Positions 6,955 through 19,651 of a DNA stretch of 64,000 nucleotides are shown here, in pieces. The notes under the pieces were generated by a model. That model worked only from the letters and a program-made list of their open reading frames with translations. It ran no database searches and was not told the DNA's origin. The position numbers and the translations under genes are program-made. Source of the DNA: Acrocarpospora pleiomorpha (GTDB lineage Bacteria > Actinomycetota > Actinomycetes > Streptosporangiales > Streptosporangiaceae); contig NZ_BLAF01000030.1 of the NCBI RefSeq assembly GCF_009687885.1, positions 49,866 to 113,865 on the forward strand. The letters are read 5' to 3'. Numbering within the stretch: position 1 is the stretch's first letter; each line of letters opens with the position of its first letter.

Positions 6955-8949
6955 ATGGCGAAGCTGGACGGGATGGACCCCAAGCTGGTCCGGGAACTCC
7001 TGGCGCAGATCACTCGTGCGGGCGAGCAGATGGACCTCGTCGAGGCGAAGGTGGCCCAGTTCACCAGAACCGCCGGCGTCCCCATCCGCCCCACCCACCG
7101 CCCCTCCCAGGTCGCCGACGCGGGCGCCACCATGGTCAGGGACGTCTCGGCCCGCCTCGCCCTCCTCGAGAAGCGCGAGAAGCAGGACCCCCCACCTCGT
7201 CCCTCCACCGACGAGAAGCCCTCCAACCCCTCCGGCGGCCCCTCCACCGACACCACCCAGCCCGCCGAAGACCCCAAACCCAGCAAACCCGCCTCCGACG
7301 GCCCTCCCGAAAAGCCCGACTCCAAGGACGAACCCGAAAAACCACCCACAAAGGGTGAGTCGGAGCAGCCTCCGCCGTCGAAGGGTGAGTCGGAGCAGCC
7401 GCCACCTTCTAAGGGCGAGTCCGAGCAGCCCCCGCCGTCCAAGGGTGAAGATGAGCGGCCTGTCGAGCCGAAGCAGCCTTGTGACGATGACTCTCAGGTG
7501 GACACACCGCGGAAGGATCATCGGGACGACATCGATCAGACCGGTGGGCGTCAGGTGATCATTGTGGATGGGGTGAAGGTCGTCTCCACCCCGCTCAACC
7601 AGCCGTCGGATGCGTATCTGGCCTGGTTGAGCGAGCACATGCAGGAGATCCAACCAATCGACACCCCCAACACGCTGGACGGTGTCTACATCACCAACGG
7701 CGACGGACCGCAACCTCAAGGCCCGGCCGGTCTGGTGCAGCCGATGGAACCGACCATCCCCTTCGACCCGCCCCAGCCTGGGCTGGCCCCCGGCGACCCG
7801 ATGGGCGAGTACATCGGCACCCCGGCCGACAACCTCACCGAGGAACCCCCGTACTCCCCGTCCGGACCCGACAACTCCTCCGGTTCCGCCAACCCGGCCG
7901 GGCTCACCAACCCGGGCCTCGCCCCAGGCGACCCGATGGGTGACTACATCGGCACCCCGGCCGACAACCTCACCGAGGAGCCCCCGTCCAGAGCTGACAG
8001 TTCCTCCGGAACTGCGGACAACCTGACCGAGGCGCCGTCCGGTTCACCGGACATCATCGGCCCCACCGCCCCACTCGGCCAGGGCGAGCCGTCAGCCATC
8101 GGAGCGGGCGGCGACCTGCCCGCCCAGAACCCTGGACCCAGCCAGGACACCCCCACCCAGGACTCGCCGCGCGGCCAAGATCAGCCGCCCGTACAGGACC
8201 AGCCACGCGGGCAGGACCAGCCACCCACGCAGGATTATGGGCGTGGCCAGGATCAGCCGCCCGCGCAGGATTCGCCGCGTGGCCAGGACCAGCCACCCGC
8301 GCAGGACCAGCCACGCGGTCAGGATCAGCCGCCCGTCCAGGATTCCCCGCGTGATCAGGATTCGCCGTCCGCCCAGAACCCTCCGGCACGCGACGGCGAC
8401 GACTGCCCGAGCCCGGGAACCTCGGAACGCCCCGGAACCTCGGAGAACACGGCGTCAGGAAACTACGGATCGAACGGGTCGGGAGCCACGATCGATCCGC
8501 GGACGCTCGCCGCGCAGCAGCCGGGTGACGTGCTCTCCGTGCCCGCCGGTCAGCTGGACGACGACGCGCTCCGCGCCCTGATCGCCCTGCACGAGAACAT
8601 CGGCCCGATGGACATGCCCAGCATCTCGGGCAACGAATGGGCGGGCTCGCTCAACCCCGAACCCACCCTCCTGATCGGTTCCGCCGAGGAGATCGACCCG
8701 CGCGCGCTCGCCGCCCAGCAGCCGGGCGACGTGCTGTCCGCCCCGGCCAACCCGCCGACCGACGACGCGCTCCGCGCCCTCATCCAGCTCCACGGCGAGA
8801 TCGAACCCATGGACATGCCCAGCGTCTCGGTCCCCGCAGGGGAGTGGGGCACCGGCGAATGGGCGCCCATGACGATCGAACCCGACGGCCCGGCCGGCAG
8901 TGTCGGCCCCAACGACCCAGACCAGCCGATCCCCGCCCCCGGCGCGTAA
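6955..8949 (+). CDS. repeat-rich Pro/Gln protein with helical N-terminus, unknown function
   Basis: 664-residue protein I cannot assign. The ATG at 6955 follows GGAG at 7-nt spacing. Residues 1-80 form a predicted helical hairpin (MDPKLVRELLAQITRAG, MVRDVSARLALLEKREK) reminiscent of ESX/WXG100-like modules. There follow a proline-rich linker, three to four KGESEQPPPS repeats (about residues 131-166), two copies of LAPGDPMGxYIGTPADNLTEE (about 277 and 322), a run of DQPPxQDxxRGQ repeats (about 395-475), and two ~47-residue C-terminal repeats starting IDPRxLAAQQPGDVLS (about 513 and 580). A third, diverged form of the last repeat (SDAYLAWLSEHMQEIQPID) occurs near residue 218. There is no signal peptide or membrane segment. 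It is followed 17 nt later by a small helical protein. Confidence 0.75.
   Translation: MAKLDGMDPKLVRELLAQITRAGEQMDLVEAKVAQFTRTAGVPIRPTHRPSQVADAGATMVRDVSARLALLEKREKQDPPPRPSTDEKPSNPSGGPSTDTTQPAEDPKPSKPASDGPPEKPDSKDEPEKPPTKGESEQPPPSKGESEQPPPSKGESEQPPPSKGEDERPVEPKQPCDDDSQVDTPRKDHRDDIDQTGGRQVIIVDGVKVVSTPLNQPSDAYLAWLSEHMQEIQPIDTPNTLDGVYITNGDGPQPQGPAGLVQPMEPTIPFDPPQPGLAPGDPMGEYIGTPADNLTEEPPYSPSGPDNSSGSANPAGLTNPGLAPGDPMGDYIGTPADNLTEEPPSRADSSSGTADNLTEAPSGSPDIIGPTAPLGQGEPSAIGAGGDLPAQNPGPSQDTPTQDSPRGQDQPPVQDQPRGQDQPPTQDYGRGQDQPPAQDSPRGQDQPPAQDQPRGQDQPPVQDSPRDQDSPSAQNPPARDGDDCPSPGTSERPGTSENTASGNYGSNGSGATIDPRTLAAQQPGDVLSVPAGQLDDDALRALIALHENIGPMDMPSISGNEWAGSLNPEPTLLIGSAEEIDPRALAAQQPGDVLSAPANPPTDDALRALIQLHGEIEPMDMPSVSVPAGEWGTGEWAPMTIEPDGPAGSVGPNDPDQPIPAPGA
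7351..7455 (+). repeat. in-frame 30-bp tandem repeats
   Basis: Three to four near-identical 30-bp units starting AAGGGTGAGTCGGAGCAGCC encode KGESEQPPPS in the repeat-rich protein. The fourth unit degenerates into KGEDERP. Such repeats can expand or contract by slippage. Confidence 0.8.
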
Positions 8950-8966
8950 GAGCCGCAGGAGAGAGC

Positions 8967-9353
8967 TTGAGTTACGTCGATCCCCCCGCGCCGCGCCCAC
9001 TCCAGCCGGGCGAGACCCCGCCCGCGCCGTCCAGCGCCGACCTGCTGGCCCCGGGCGGCCAGGCCACCACCTGGGTCTTCAACCCGGAGTACCAGCGCCT
9101 GGTGGACCTCTGGTTCCAGGTCCTCCCGCTGATGGAACAACTCACCACGTCGCTGGACAAGCCGTACCAGATGGCGAGAAGCACCGACGTCTGGGACGCT
9201 CCCGTGGCGAAACGCTACGTGCAGGATATCGGCGAGTGGCGTAACCGCCTCGGCCTGTATCGCCAGGCTGTGCTGACCGCGATCAGCGACGAGGCGGCCG
9301 ACACGCCGCGCTGGGTGCCCAGCAAAGCGGGCGCCCCGCACGCGTACTCCTGA
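8967..9353 (+). CDS. small helical protein, possible WXG-like partner
   Basis: 128-residue soluble protein starting at a TTG (8967) placed 6 nt after AGGAGAG; no ATG or GTG nearby fits that site. The N-terminus is Pro-rich (VDPPAPRPLQPGETPP). Residues ~30-115 look all-helical (EYQRLVDLWFQVLPLMEQL, then KRYVQDIGEWRNRLGLY) with a turn at TDVWDAPVA, where WXG100 proteins carry their W-x-G turn. It follows the repeat-rich gene by 17 nt, so the two are probably co-expressed and may interact. No ESX ATPase or membrane gene is in the window, so secretion by a type VII system is only a hypothesis. Confidence 0.72.
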   Translation: MSYVDPPAPRPLQPGETPPAPSSADLLAPGGQATTWVFNPEYQRLVDLWFQVLPLMEQLTTSLDKPYQMARSTDVWDAPVAKRYVQDIGEWRNRLGLYRQAVLTAISDEAADTPRWVPSKAGAPHAYS

Positions 9354-9499
9354 GGGCAAGCTTCAAGTGCCCCGCAAGCGGCGTGCGCTAGCGTCAGGAG
9401 ACCGGTAGGCGTCCAGATCGCCCAATCGAGCGAATGTTTCGTCGGAGTCTGTGCCGTTTTACCGTCACAACTGGTCCTTCAATCCGGGAAACTAAGTCC

Positions 9500-10726
9500 G
9501 TGCGGGAATACTTCCTTGTTGCCCTCGTCACCGCCGTTGTCACCTATCTGCTGGTGCCTCCGGTCCGGGCCTTCGCGCTGCGCATCGGCGCGGCGCCCGA
9601 GGTCAGGGAACGTGATGTGCACAAGGTGCCCACCCCACGCCTGGGCGGTCTCGCCATGTTCGGCGGCATGGCCGCGGGCCTGCTCGTGGCCACCAACCTG
9701 CCCTATGTGGGCCCCGCGTTGGCCCAGCAGTCGGGCCAGACCGCGATGGCGCTGCTCGCGGCGGGCGGCCTGATCGTGGTGACCGGCTTCCTGGACGACT
9801 GGCTCGGCATGGACGCGCTGGTCAAGCTGGGCGGCCAGATCGCCGCCGGGGGCCTGCTGGTCTACTACGGGGTCACCCTGCGCTACCTGCCGCTGCCCTC
9901 CAACATGGGCGGCGAGCTGAGCCTGGACACCAACCTCCAGGTTGTCATCACCATCCTGATCGTGGTCGTCACCATCAACGCGGTGAACTTCGTCGACGGC
10001 CTGGACGGCCTGGCGGCCGGCATCGTCGGCATCGCGGCGCTGGCCACCCTGGTCTACTCGATGGTCCTGTCGCAGAGCCTGCAGGCCACCCGCATCAACC
10101 TCACCGCCGTGGTGGCCGCACTCCTGATCGGCATGTGCATCGGCTTCCTGCCGCACAACTTCAACCCGGCCAAGATCTTCATGGGCGACACCGGCGCCAT
10201 GCTGATCGGCCTGATCCTGGCCACCTCGCTGGTCACCATCATCTCCTCGGTGCCGAGCGCGGCCCTGCAGGTCAACCGGTTCCCCCTGCTGCTGCCTGTG
10301 CTGCTCCCTGTCGCCGTCATGGTGCTCCCGCTGGCCGACCTGATCATGGCGGTGGTCCGGCGCACCTCGGCGGGCCAGTCCCCGTTCGCCCCCGACCGCG
10401 GCCACCTGCACCACCGCCTCCTGGACATCGGCCACTCCCACCGCCGCAGCGTCCTGATCATGTACGCCTGGACGTTCCTGTTCGCCTTCGCCCTGGTCGC
10501 GCTCTCGGTCGAGGGCGTGCCCGTCGCGGTGTTCCCGCCGATCATCGCGGTCGCCCTCGCCATCCTGGTCCTGCTGTCCCGCCAGCGCTGGCGGACCACC
10601 GGCAGGAACGGGCGTGGCGGGGCGCACGCCGCCAATAGAATGCCCCCGCCGGCCGACTCCTCCGACAGCCAGTCGGGTACGGCTGCCGCCACCGCCACAC
10701 CCCGCGCCACGGCAACAACCGGGTGA
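9500..10726 (+). CDS. MraY/WecA-family polyprenyl-phosphate sugar-1-phosphate transferase
   Basis: About 408-residue polytopic membrane enzyme of the glycosyltransferase 4 family, which transfers a HexNAc-1-phosphate from a UDP-sugar to undecaprenyl or decaprenyl phosphate. Visible motifs are FLDDWLGMD (Mg-binding Asp pair), NAVNFVDGLDGLAAG, KIFMGDTGAMLIG and the cytosolic GHLHHRLLDIGHSHRR loop typical of WecA-like rather than MraY enzymes. About 10-11 membrane helices are apparent. The GTG at 9500 is preferred because it begins right before the first membrane helix; an ATG at 9434 is in frame. The position between sua5 and atp genes matches mycobacterial wecA (rfe), suggesting arabinogalactan or teichoic-type linkage-unit synthesis. 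Confidence 0.9.
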   Translation: MREYFLVALVTAVVTYLLVPPVRAFALRIGAAPEVRERDVHKVPTPRLGGLAMFGGMAAGLLVATNLPYVGPALAQQSGQTAMALLAAGGLIVVTGFLDDWLGMDALVKLGGQIAAGGLLVYYGVTLRYLPLPSNMGGELSLDTNLQVVITILIVVVTINAVNFVDGLDGLAAGIVGIAALATLVYSMVLSQSLQATRINLTAVVAALLIGMCIGFLPHNFNPAKIFMGDTGAMLIGLILATSLVTIISSVPSAALQVNRFPLLLPVLLPVAVMVLPLADLIMAVVRRTSAGQSPFAPDRGHLHHRLLDIGHSHRRSVLIMYAWTFLFAFALVALSVEGVPVAVFPPIIAVALAILVLLSRQRWRTTGRNGRGGAHAANRMPPPADSSDSQSGTAAATATPRATATTG

Positions 10727-10848
10727 AATGCCCCGAAAAAGCAGGTAAAGGCGTTCCCCGCAGAGCTTGTGATAGCTTTCACTAGCAGGGACCCCTAAGT
10801 AGGGGGAAGCAAACGCTCGGTTGTTGACAACAGGCTTTGGGAGTCGTG

Positions 10849-11271
10849 ATGCAGGCCAACGACGTGCGCGTACTCAAGGGCGCCGCCGTGCCTACAGTGC
10901 TGGTGGGGCTGGTCGTTATCGCTTTGGCGGCCGTCCTGGCGGGATTCCCGGGCGCGCTCGGCGCCGTGATCGGCCTGGTGGTGGTGGTCGTCTTCTTTAC
11001 CGTCGGCCTGGTCGTGGTCGCCTACGCGAGCCGGATCTCGCCGATGATGATGATGACCGCCGCCGTGCTCAGCTACCTGGTCAAGGTCATCGTCCTGATG
11101 GTGCTGCTGAAGACCTTCGAGACGGCCACCGTTTTCGAGCCGCGCGCCTTCGGCTGGGCGGCCATCGTCGGCACCGTGGCCTGGACGGTGGGTGAGATGC
11201 GCGGATTCATGAAGTTGAAGATGCTCTATGCAGACCCGGATACCAAAGTCCCGGGTTCCGATGGCGCGTGA
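10849..11271 (+). CDS. ATP synthase-associated membrane protein (AtpI-like, Rv1303 position)
   Basis: 140-residue protein with four predicted membrane helices (for example VLVGLVVIALAAVLAGF, LGAVIGLVVVVVFF and SYLVKVIVLMVLL). It is the AtpI-like/conserved membrane protein that precedes the atp operon in actinobacteria. GGGAG lies 5 nt before the ATG at 10849; an adjacent GTG at 10846 is also possible. The ~120-bp gap after the WecA-like gene contains a short CCCCTA-AG-TAGGGG hairpin at 10792-10805. Its role, assumed from the family, is assembly or Mg/c-ring support of the Fo sector. Confidence 0.8.
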   Translation: MQANDVRVLKGAAVPTVLVGLVVIALAAVLAGFPGALGAVIGLVVVVVFFTVGLVVVAYASRISPMMMMTAAVLSYLVKVIVLMVLLKTFETATVFEPRAFGWAAIVGTVAWTVGEMRGFMKLKMLYADPDTKVPGSDGA

Positions 11272-11321
11272 GCAGCCCGATATGACTAGTCACCCCCTAG
11301 ACTGCTATCGTCGGCCCCGCG

Positions 11322-11537
11322 ATGAGCGACAGGAAACTCCGGCCCGAGGACGACGGCCGCGACTTCGCCAGCGCCGCCTGGTCGGTCCCCAGCTATCTGC
11401 TCAGCGGGATGATCTTGTATGGCGGTGCAGGCTGGTTGCTGAGCCGGTGGACAGGCGTGGTCGCGTTCACGCCCATCGGCCTGATCCTGGGCGTAGTCCT
11501 CGCTGTCTACCTGGTCTACCGGAAGTACGGCAGCTAG
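11322..11537 (+). CDS. AtpZ/AtpI-type small ATP synthase accessory protein
   Basis: 71-residue protein with a charged N-terminus and two transmembrane helices (SYLLSGMILYGGAGWLL and IGLILGVVLAVYLVY), the pattern of the AtpZ/AtpI small subunit family encoded just before atpB. No clear Shine-Dalgarno precedes the ATG at 11322. It lies 50 bp after the upstream membrane-protein gene and 64 bp before atpB. Its likely role is in Fo assembly or ion provision, by family assignment only. Confidence 0.82.
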   Translation: MSDRKLRPEDDGRDFASAAWSVPSYLLSGMILYGGAGWLLSRWTGVVAFTPIGLILGVVLAVYLVYRKYGS

Positions 11538-11601
11538 CCCCTGGCCGTCCGGCCGACGAAGCCTCTTTGACGATCCACTATCACGCTGAAGGGAACGCCG
11601 C

Positions 11602-12715
<1,114 letters not shown>

Positions 12716-12745
12716 CGAACGACTTATTGACGGAAGGCTGCACCC

Positions 12746-13291
12746 ATGAAATTGGCAGCTACGCTCCTGGCCGCGGAGGGCACCAACCCCCTACTCCCGC
12801 ACACGTACGAACTGGTCGTCGGCGTCTTCTCGTTCGCGGTCGTCGTGATCGTCGTCGGTCGTATCCTCACCCCGCGCATCCAGAAGGCTCTGGCCGACCG
12901 GACCGAGGCGATCGAGGGCGGGATCAAGAAGGCCGAGGACGCGCAGGCCGAGGCCCAGTCGGTGCTCAAGCAGTACCACGACCGGCTCCAGGAGGCCCGC
13001 CAGGAGGCCGCCCGGCTTCGGGACGAGGCCCGCGAGCAGGGCGCCCAGATCAAGGCGGAACTCCAGGAGGAGGCCAGGGTCGAGGCGCAGCGCATCATCG
13101 CGGCCGCGCACGCCCAGATCGAGGCGGACAAGCAGCAGGCCCTCACCCAGCTGCGCGCCGAGATCGGCCGCCTCTCCACCGACCTGGCCGGACGCATCGT
13201 CGGCGAGTCGCTGGAGGACGAGGCCCGCCAGCGCCGCATCGTCGACCGGTTCCTCGAGGAGCTCGAGACCACCAACGCGGCGGTTCGGTAA
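12746..13291 (+). CDS. atpF: ATP synthase subunit b
   Basis: 181-residue peripheral-stalk subunit. One N-terminal membrane helix (ELVVGVFSFAVVVIVVG) is followed by RILTPRIQKAL and a long charged amphipathic helix (residues ~45-170) that dimerises and contacts delta. The ATG at 12746 has GGAAGG about 11 nt upstream. The stop overlaps the atpH start (TAATG), implying translational coupling and matched synthesis of b and delta. Confidence 0.96.
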   Translation: MKLAATLLAAEGTNPLLPHTYELVVGVFSFAVVVIVVGRILTPRIQKALADRTEAIEGGIKKAEDAQAEAQSVLKQYHDRLQEARQEAARLRDEAREQGAQIKAELQEEARVEAQRIIAAAHAQIEADKQQALTQLRAEIGRLSTDLAGRIVGESLEDEARQRRIVDRFLEELETTNAAVR

Positions 13292-14094
13292 TGCGCGGTC
13301 TGAGCAGGACGTCCCTGGCCGAGGTCGAGGAGCGGTTCAACAGCGTCGCCGGTTCGGCCGACCTGGGCGAGCTGGCCGACGAGCTCTTCGCGGTGGCCGA
13401 CCTGTTCGACCGCGAGCACGGTCTGCGCCGCACGCTCTCCGACGCGTCCCGCCCCGCGGCCGCGAAGGCGGGCGCCATCCGCGCCCTGCTGGACGGCAAG
13501 GTGAGCACGGCCGCGCTGGAGGCCACGGTGGCCGTGGTCGAGGCCAGATGGTCGACGTCGGGTGACCTGGCCGACGCCGTCGAGCGGCTCGGCGTGATCG
13601 CCGCCGCGACCGAGGCGGAAAGCCACGAGCAGCTGGACGACGTCGAGGACGAGCTGTTCCGGTTCGGCCGGATCCTGGCCGCCAACCCGGAGCTGCGGCG
13701 CGTGCTCGCCGACCCGGCCAAGCCCGGCAAGGAGCGGCTGCTCGCCGAACTGCTCGCCGACAAGGTCGCTCCGGCCACGCTTCGCCTGCTCACGCATCTC
13801 GCGGTGCACCCGCGCGGGCGTAGCCTGGAGTCGGGCCTGGACGAGTACGGCCGGCTGGTCGCGTTGCAGCGGCAGCGCCTGGTGGCCGTGGTCAGCAGCG
13901 CCGTACCGCTCTCGGATCAGCAGAAGGAGCGGCTCGCCGCCTGGCTGCGGGCGACCTACGGCCGTGACGTCCACCTGAACGTGGAGGTGGACCCCAAGGT
14001 GCTCGGTGGGTTCTCGATCAAGATCGGGGACGAGATCATCGATACCACCATCGCTGGACGAATTGAAGAAGTCCGCCGCCGGTTGGCCGGCTAG
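13291..14094 (+). CDS. atpH: ATP synthase subunit delta
   Basis: 267-residue delta subunit linking the peripheral stalk to F1. Its ATG overlaps the atpF stop. It is longer than the ~180-residue E. coli protein but typical for actinobacteria that keep separate b and delta genes. The C-terminal OSCP signature is visible in [19 protein letters not shown] followed by [15 protein letters not shown]. The first ~90 residues form the helical domain that binds the alpha N-termini. Confidence 0.95.
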   Translation: MRGLSRTSLAEVEERFNSVAGSADLGELADELFAVADLFDREHGLRRTLSDASRPAAAKAGAIRALLDGKVSTAALEATVAVVEARWSTSGDLADAVERLGVIAAATEAESHEQLDDVEDELFRFGRILAANPELRRVLADPAKPGKERLLAELLADKVAPATLRLLTHLAVHPRGRSLESGLDEYGRLVALQRQRLVAVVSSAVPLSDQQKERLAAWLRATYGRDVHLNVEVDPKVLGGFSIKIGDEIIDTTIAGRIEEVRRRLAG

Positions 14095-14117
14095 GCGAAA
14101 TAGGGAGACAGGAAGAG

Positions 14118-15767
<1,650 letters not shown>

Positions 15768-15770
15768 CCG

Positions 15771-18111
<2,341 letters not shown>

Positions 18112-18120
18112 TCGTGAATC

Positions 18121-18144
18121 GCCGGCCCGGTTCGCCGGGCCGGC
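18121..18144 (+). promoter_or_regulatory. UUCG-tetraloop hairpin between atpD and atpC
   Basis: GCCGGCCCGG (18121-18130), TTCG loop, CCGGGCCGGC (18135-18144): a perfect 10-bp GC stem starting 9 nt after the atpD stop. There is no U-tract, so full termination is unlikely. Partial attenuation, RNase blocking or mRNA stabilisation are plausible. The atpC Shine-Dalgarno (GGGAGG, 18149-18154) lies just downstream. Confidence 0.75.
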
Positions 18145-18160
18145 ATTCGGGAGGTATGTG

Positions 18161-18562
18161 GTGGCAAAGCTTCGAGTAGGCGTGGTCTCGCCGGAGCGTG
18201 AGATCTGGTCCGGCGAGGCCGACATGGTGATTGCCAAGACCGTGGACGGCGAGATCGGTATTATGCCGAGTCACGCCCCTGTTCTCGGCGTCCTGGTCGA
18301 GGGCGGCGTGCTGCGCGTCAAGCGCGACTCCCAGAGTGACCTGGTGGCCGCGGTGCACGGCGGGTTCATCTCGGTCGCCGACAACGACGTGTCGATCCTC
18401 GCGGAGGCGGCGGAGCTCGGCTCCGAGGTCGACGTGGCGAAGGCGAAGGACGCGCTGGAGCGGGCGCAGGCGTCCATCGAGGCGAACCAGGACGACGCGG
18501 ACGCCCGGGTCGAGGCCCAGCGCAACCGGGCCCGGCTGCGCGCGGCCGGGGAAGACGTATAG
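18161..18562 (+). CDS. atpC: ATP synthase F1 subunit epsilon
   Basis: 133-residue epsilon subunit. The beta-sandwich N-terminal domain runs from LRVGVVSPEREIWSG through GEIGIMPSHAPVLG. The C-terminal helical hairpin (VAKAKDALERAQASIEANQ) modulates hydrolysis. The GTG at 18161 is chosen because GGGAGG sits 6 nt upstream; a GTG at 18158 would be too close. It ends the atp operon and is followed 24 bp later by the DUF2550 gene. Confidence 0.95.
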   Translation: MAKLRVGVVSPEREIWSGEADMVIAKTVDGEIGIMPSHAPVLGVLVEGGVLRVKRDSQSDLVAAVHGGFISVADNDVSILAEAAELGSEVDVAKAKDALERAQASIEANQDDADARVEAQRNRARLRAAGEDV

Positions 18563-18586
18563 CCAACAGGTTCAGGAAGGGCGGCG

Positions 18587-18964
18587 ATGGAGATTATCGC
18601 GGGGATCGCGGTGCTCGCCGCCCTGTTCTGTATCAGGGCCGTGGCCCTGCACGTACGCCGGGGCTCGGTCGCCTGCAGCGTACGGACAGGGGAGCGGGGC
18701 TGGCAATCGGGAGTTGCCCGGTATGCCGGCGGAGAGCTCCACTGGGTGCCCTTCCTAGGACTGCGACTGAGGCCGCGCCACGCGATCGCGAGGCGCGGCC
18801 TCATCGTTTCCCGGCGCCGCCCGCTGGACGAGGGCGAAGGCCCTGAGGGCTACTGGATGGTCGAGGCGGGGCCGATCGCGCTGGCCATGAGCGAGGATGC
18901 GCTGACCGGCTTCCTAGCCTGGCTGGAGTCGGCACCCCCGAGTGCACACTTAGATCCCGCCTAG
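18587..18964 (+). CDS. DUF2550 family membrane-anchored protein
   Basis: 125-residue conserved actinobacterial protein (Rv1312 position, after atpC). A single N-terminal membrane helix (EIIAGIAVLAALFCIRAVAL) precedes a basic, PH-like cytosolic domain with GWQSGVARYAGGELHW and SRRRPLDEGEGPEGYW. Function is unknown; the constant linkage to atp genes suggests but does not prove a connection. The ribosome-binding site GGAAGGG precedes the ATG. Its TAG stop shares the palindrome CTAG with the stop of the convergent gene. Confidence 0.85.
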   Translation: MEIIAGIAVLAALFCIRAVALHVRRGSVACSVRTGERGWQSGVARYAGGELHWVPFLGLRLRPRHAIARRGLIVSRRRPLDEGEGPEGYWMVEAGPIALAMSEDALTGFLAWLESAPPSAHLDPA

Positions 18965-19575
18965 CGGGTCGCACCGGGCTTCCAAAGGATTTCCGCGCCT
19001 GCCGAGGAGACCCGGCAGAGGATGAACATCAGGTCGCTGAGCCGGTTGAGGTAGGTCGCGGTCAGCGGGTTCACGTCGTCGTGGGCCTCCAGGGCCGACC
19101 ACGTGGTGCGTTCGGCGCGGCGGACGATCGTGCGGGCGACGTGCAGGAGCGCGGTGGGCTGGTCGCCGCCGGGGAGGATGAAGCTGCGCAGCGGCTTGAG
19201 GTTCGCGTTGAACCGGTCACATTGCGCTTCCAGCCGCTCGATGTACGCCTCCGTCACCCGCAACGGCGGAAATTCCGGATTTATCGTGACAGGGGTGCAG
19301 AGGTCGGCGCCCACGTCGAACAGCTCGTTCTGGATGAGCGTGAGCGTCTCGGCGATCTCGTTCGGTAGCCCGCCGGTGGCCAGGGCCATCCCGACGGCCG
19401 CGTTCGCCTCCTCCACGTCGGCGTACGCGGCCAGGCGCGGATCGGTCTTCCTGGTCCGGCTCATGTCCCCGAGCCCGGTCGTGCCGTCGTCCCCGGTCCG
19501 CGTGTAGATCTTGGAAAGCACTACCGGCTGGTCGTTGTCCCCACGTGTCATGCCGCTCAGCGTACGAGATGACAT
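18961..19575 (-). CDS. pduO: PduO-type ATP:cob(I)alamin adenosyltransferase
   Basis: 204-residue enzyme that makes adenosylcobalamin from cob(I)alamin and ATP. The ATP-binding N-terminal motif is KIYTRTGDDGTTGL, and the conserved RRAERT and LNRLSDLMF motifs follow. The start at 19575 has GAGGTG 6 nt upstream; an internal ATG at 19551 lacks a site. It is convergent with the DUF2550 gene, overlapping by 4 nt (CTAG). The product would supply coenzyme B12 to the mutase encoded at 56245. Confidence 0.94.
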   Translation of the reverse strand: MSSRTLSGMTRGDNDQPVVLSKIYTRTGDDGTTGLGDMSRTRKTDPRLAAYADVEEANAAVGMALATGGLPNEIAETLTLIQNELFDVGADLCTPVTINPEFPPLRVTEAYIERLEAQCDRFNANLKPLRSFILPGGDQPTALLHVARTIVRRAERTTWSALEAHDDVNPLTATYLNRLSDLMFILCRVSSAGAEILWKPGATR

Positions 19576-19651
19576 CTGTCACCTCACGAGCGGGTGAAAG
19601 CCATCTCAACCCCTTGATATCCACGTCTACCGCGCAAGAACCAGCCAAGAA

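Noticed and set aside
8155-8385. Regular repeats that could be mistaken for a CRISPR-like array
   Set aside because: The repeats are in frame within a coding gene, of variable unit length, without unique spacers or cas genes.
19576-19651. Cobalamin riboswitch upstream of the PduO gene
   Set aside because: The gap is only 76 bp and I see no B12-box-like sequence; too short for the known riboswitch.
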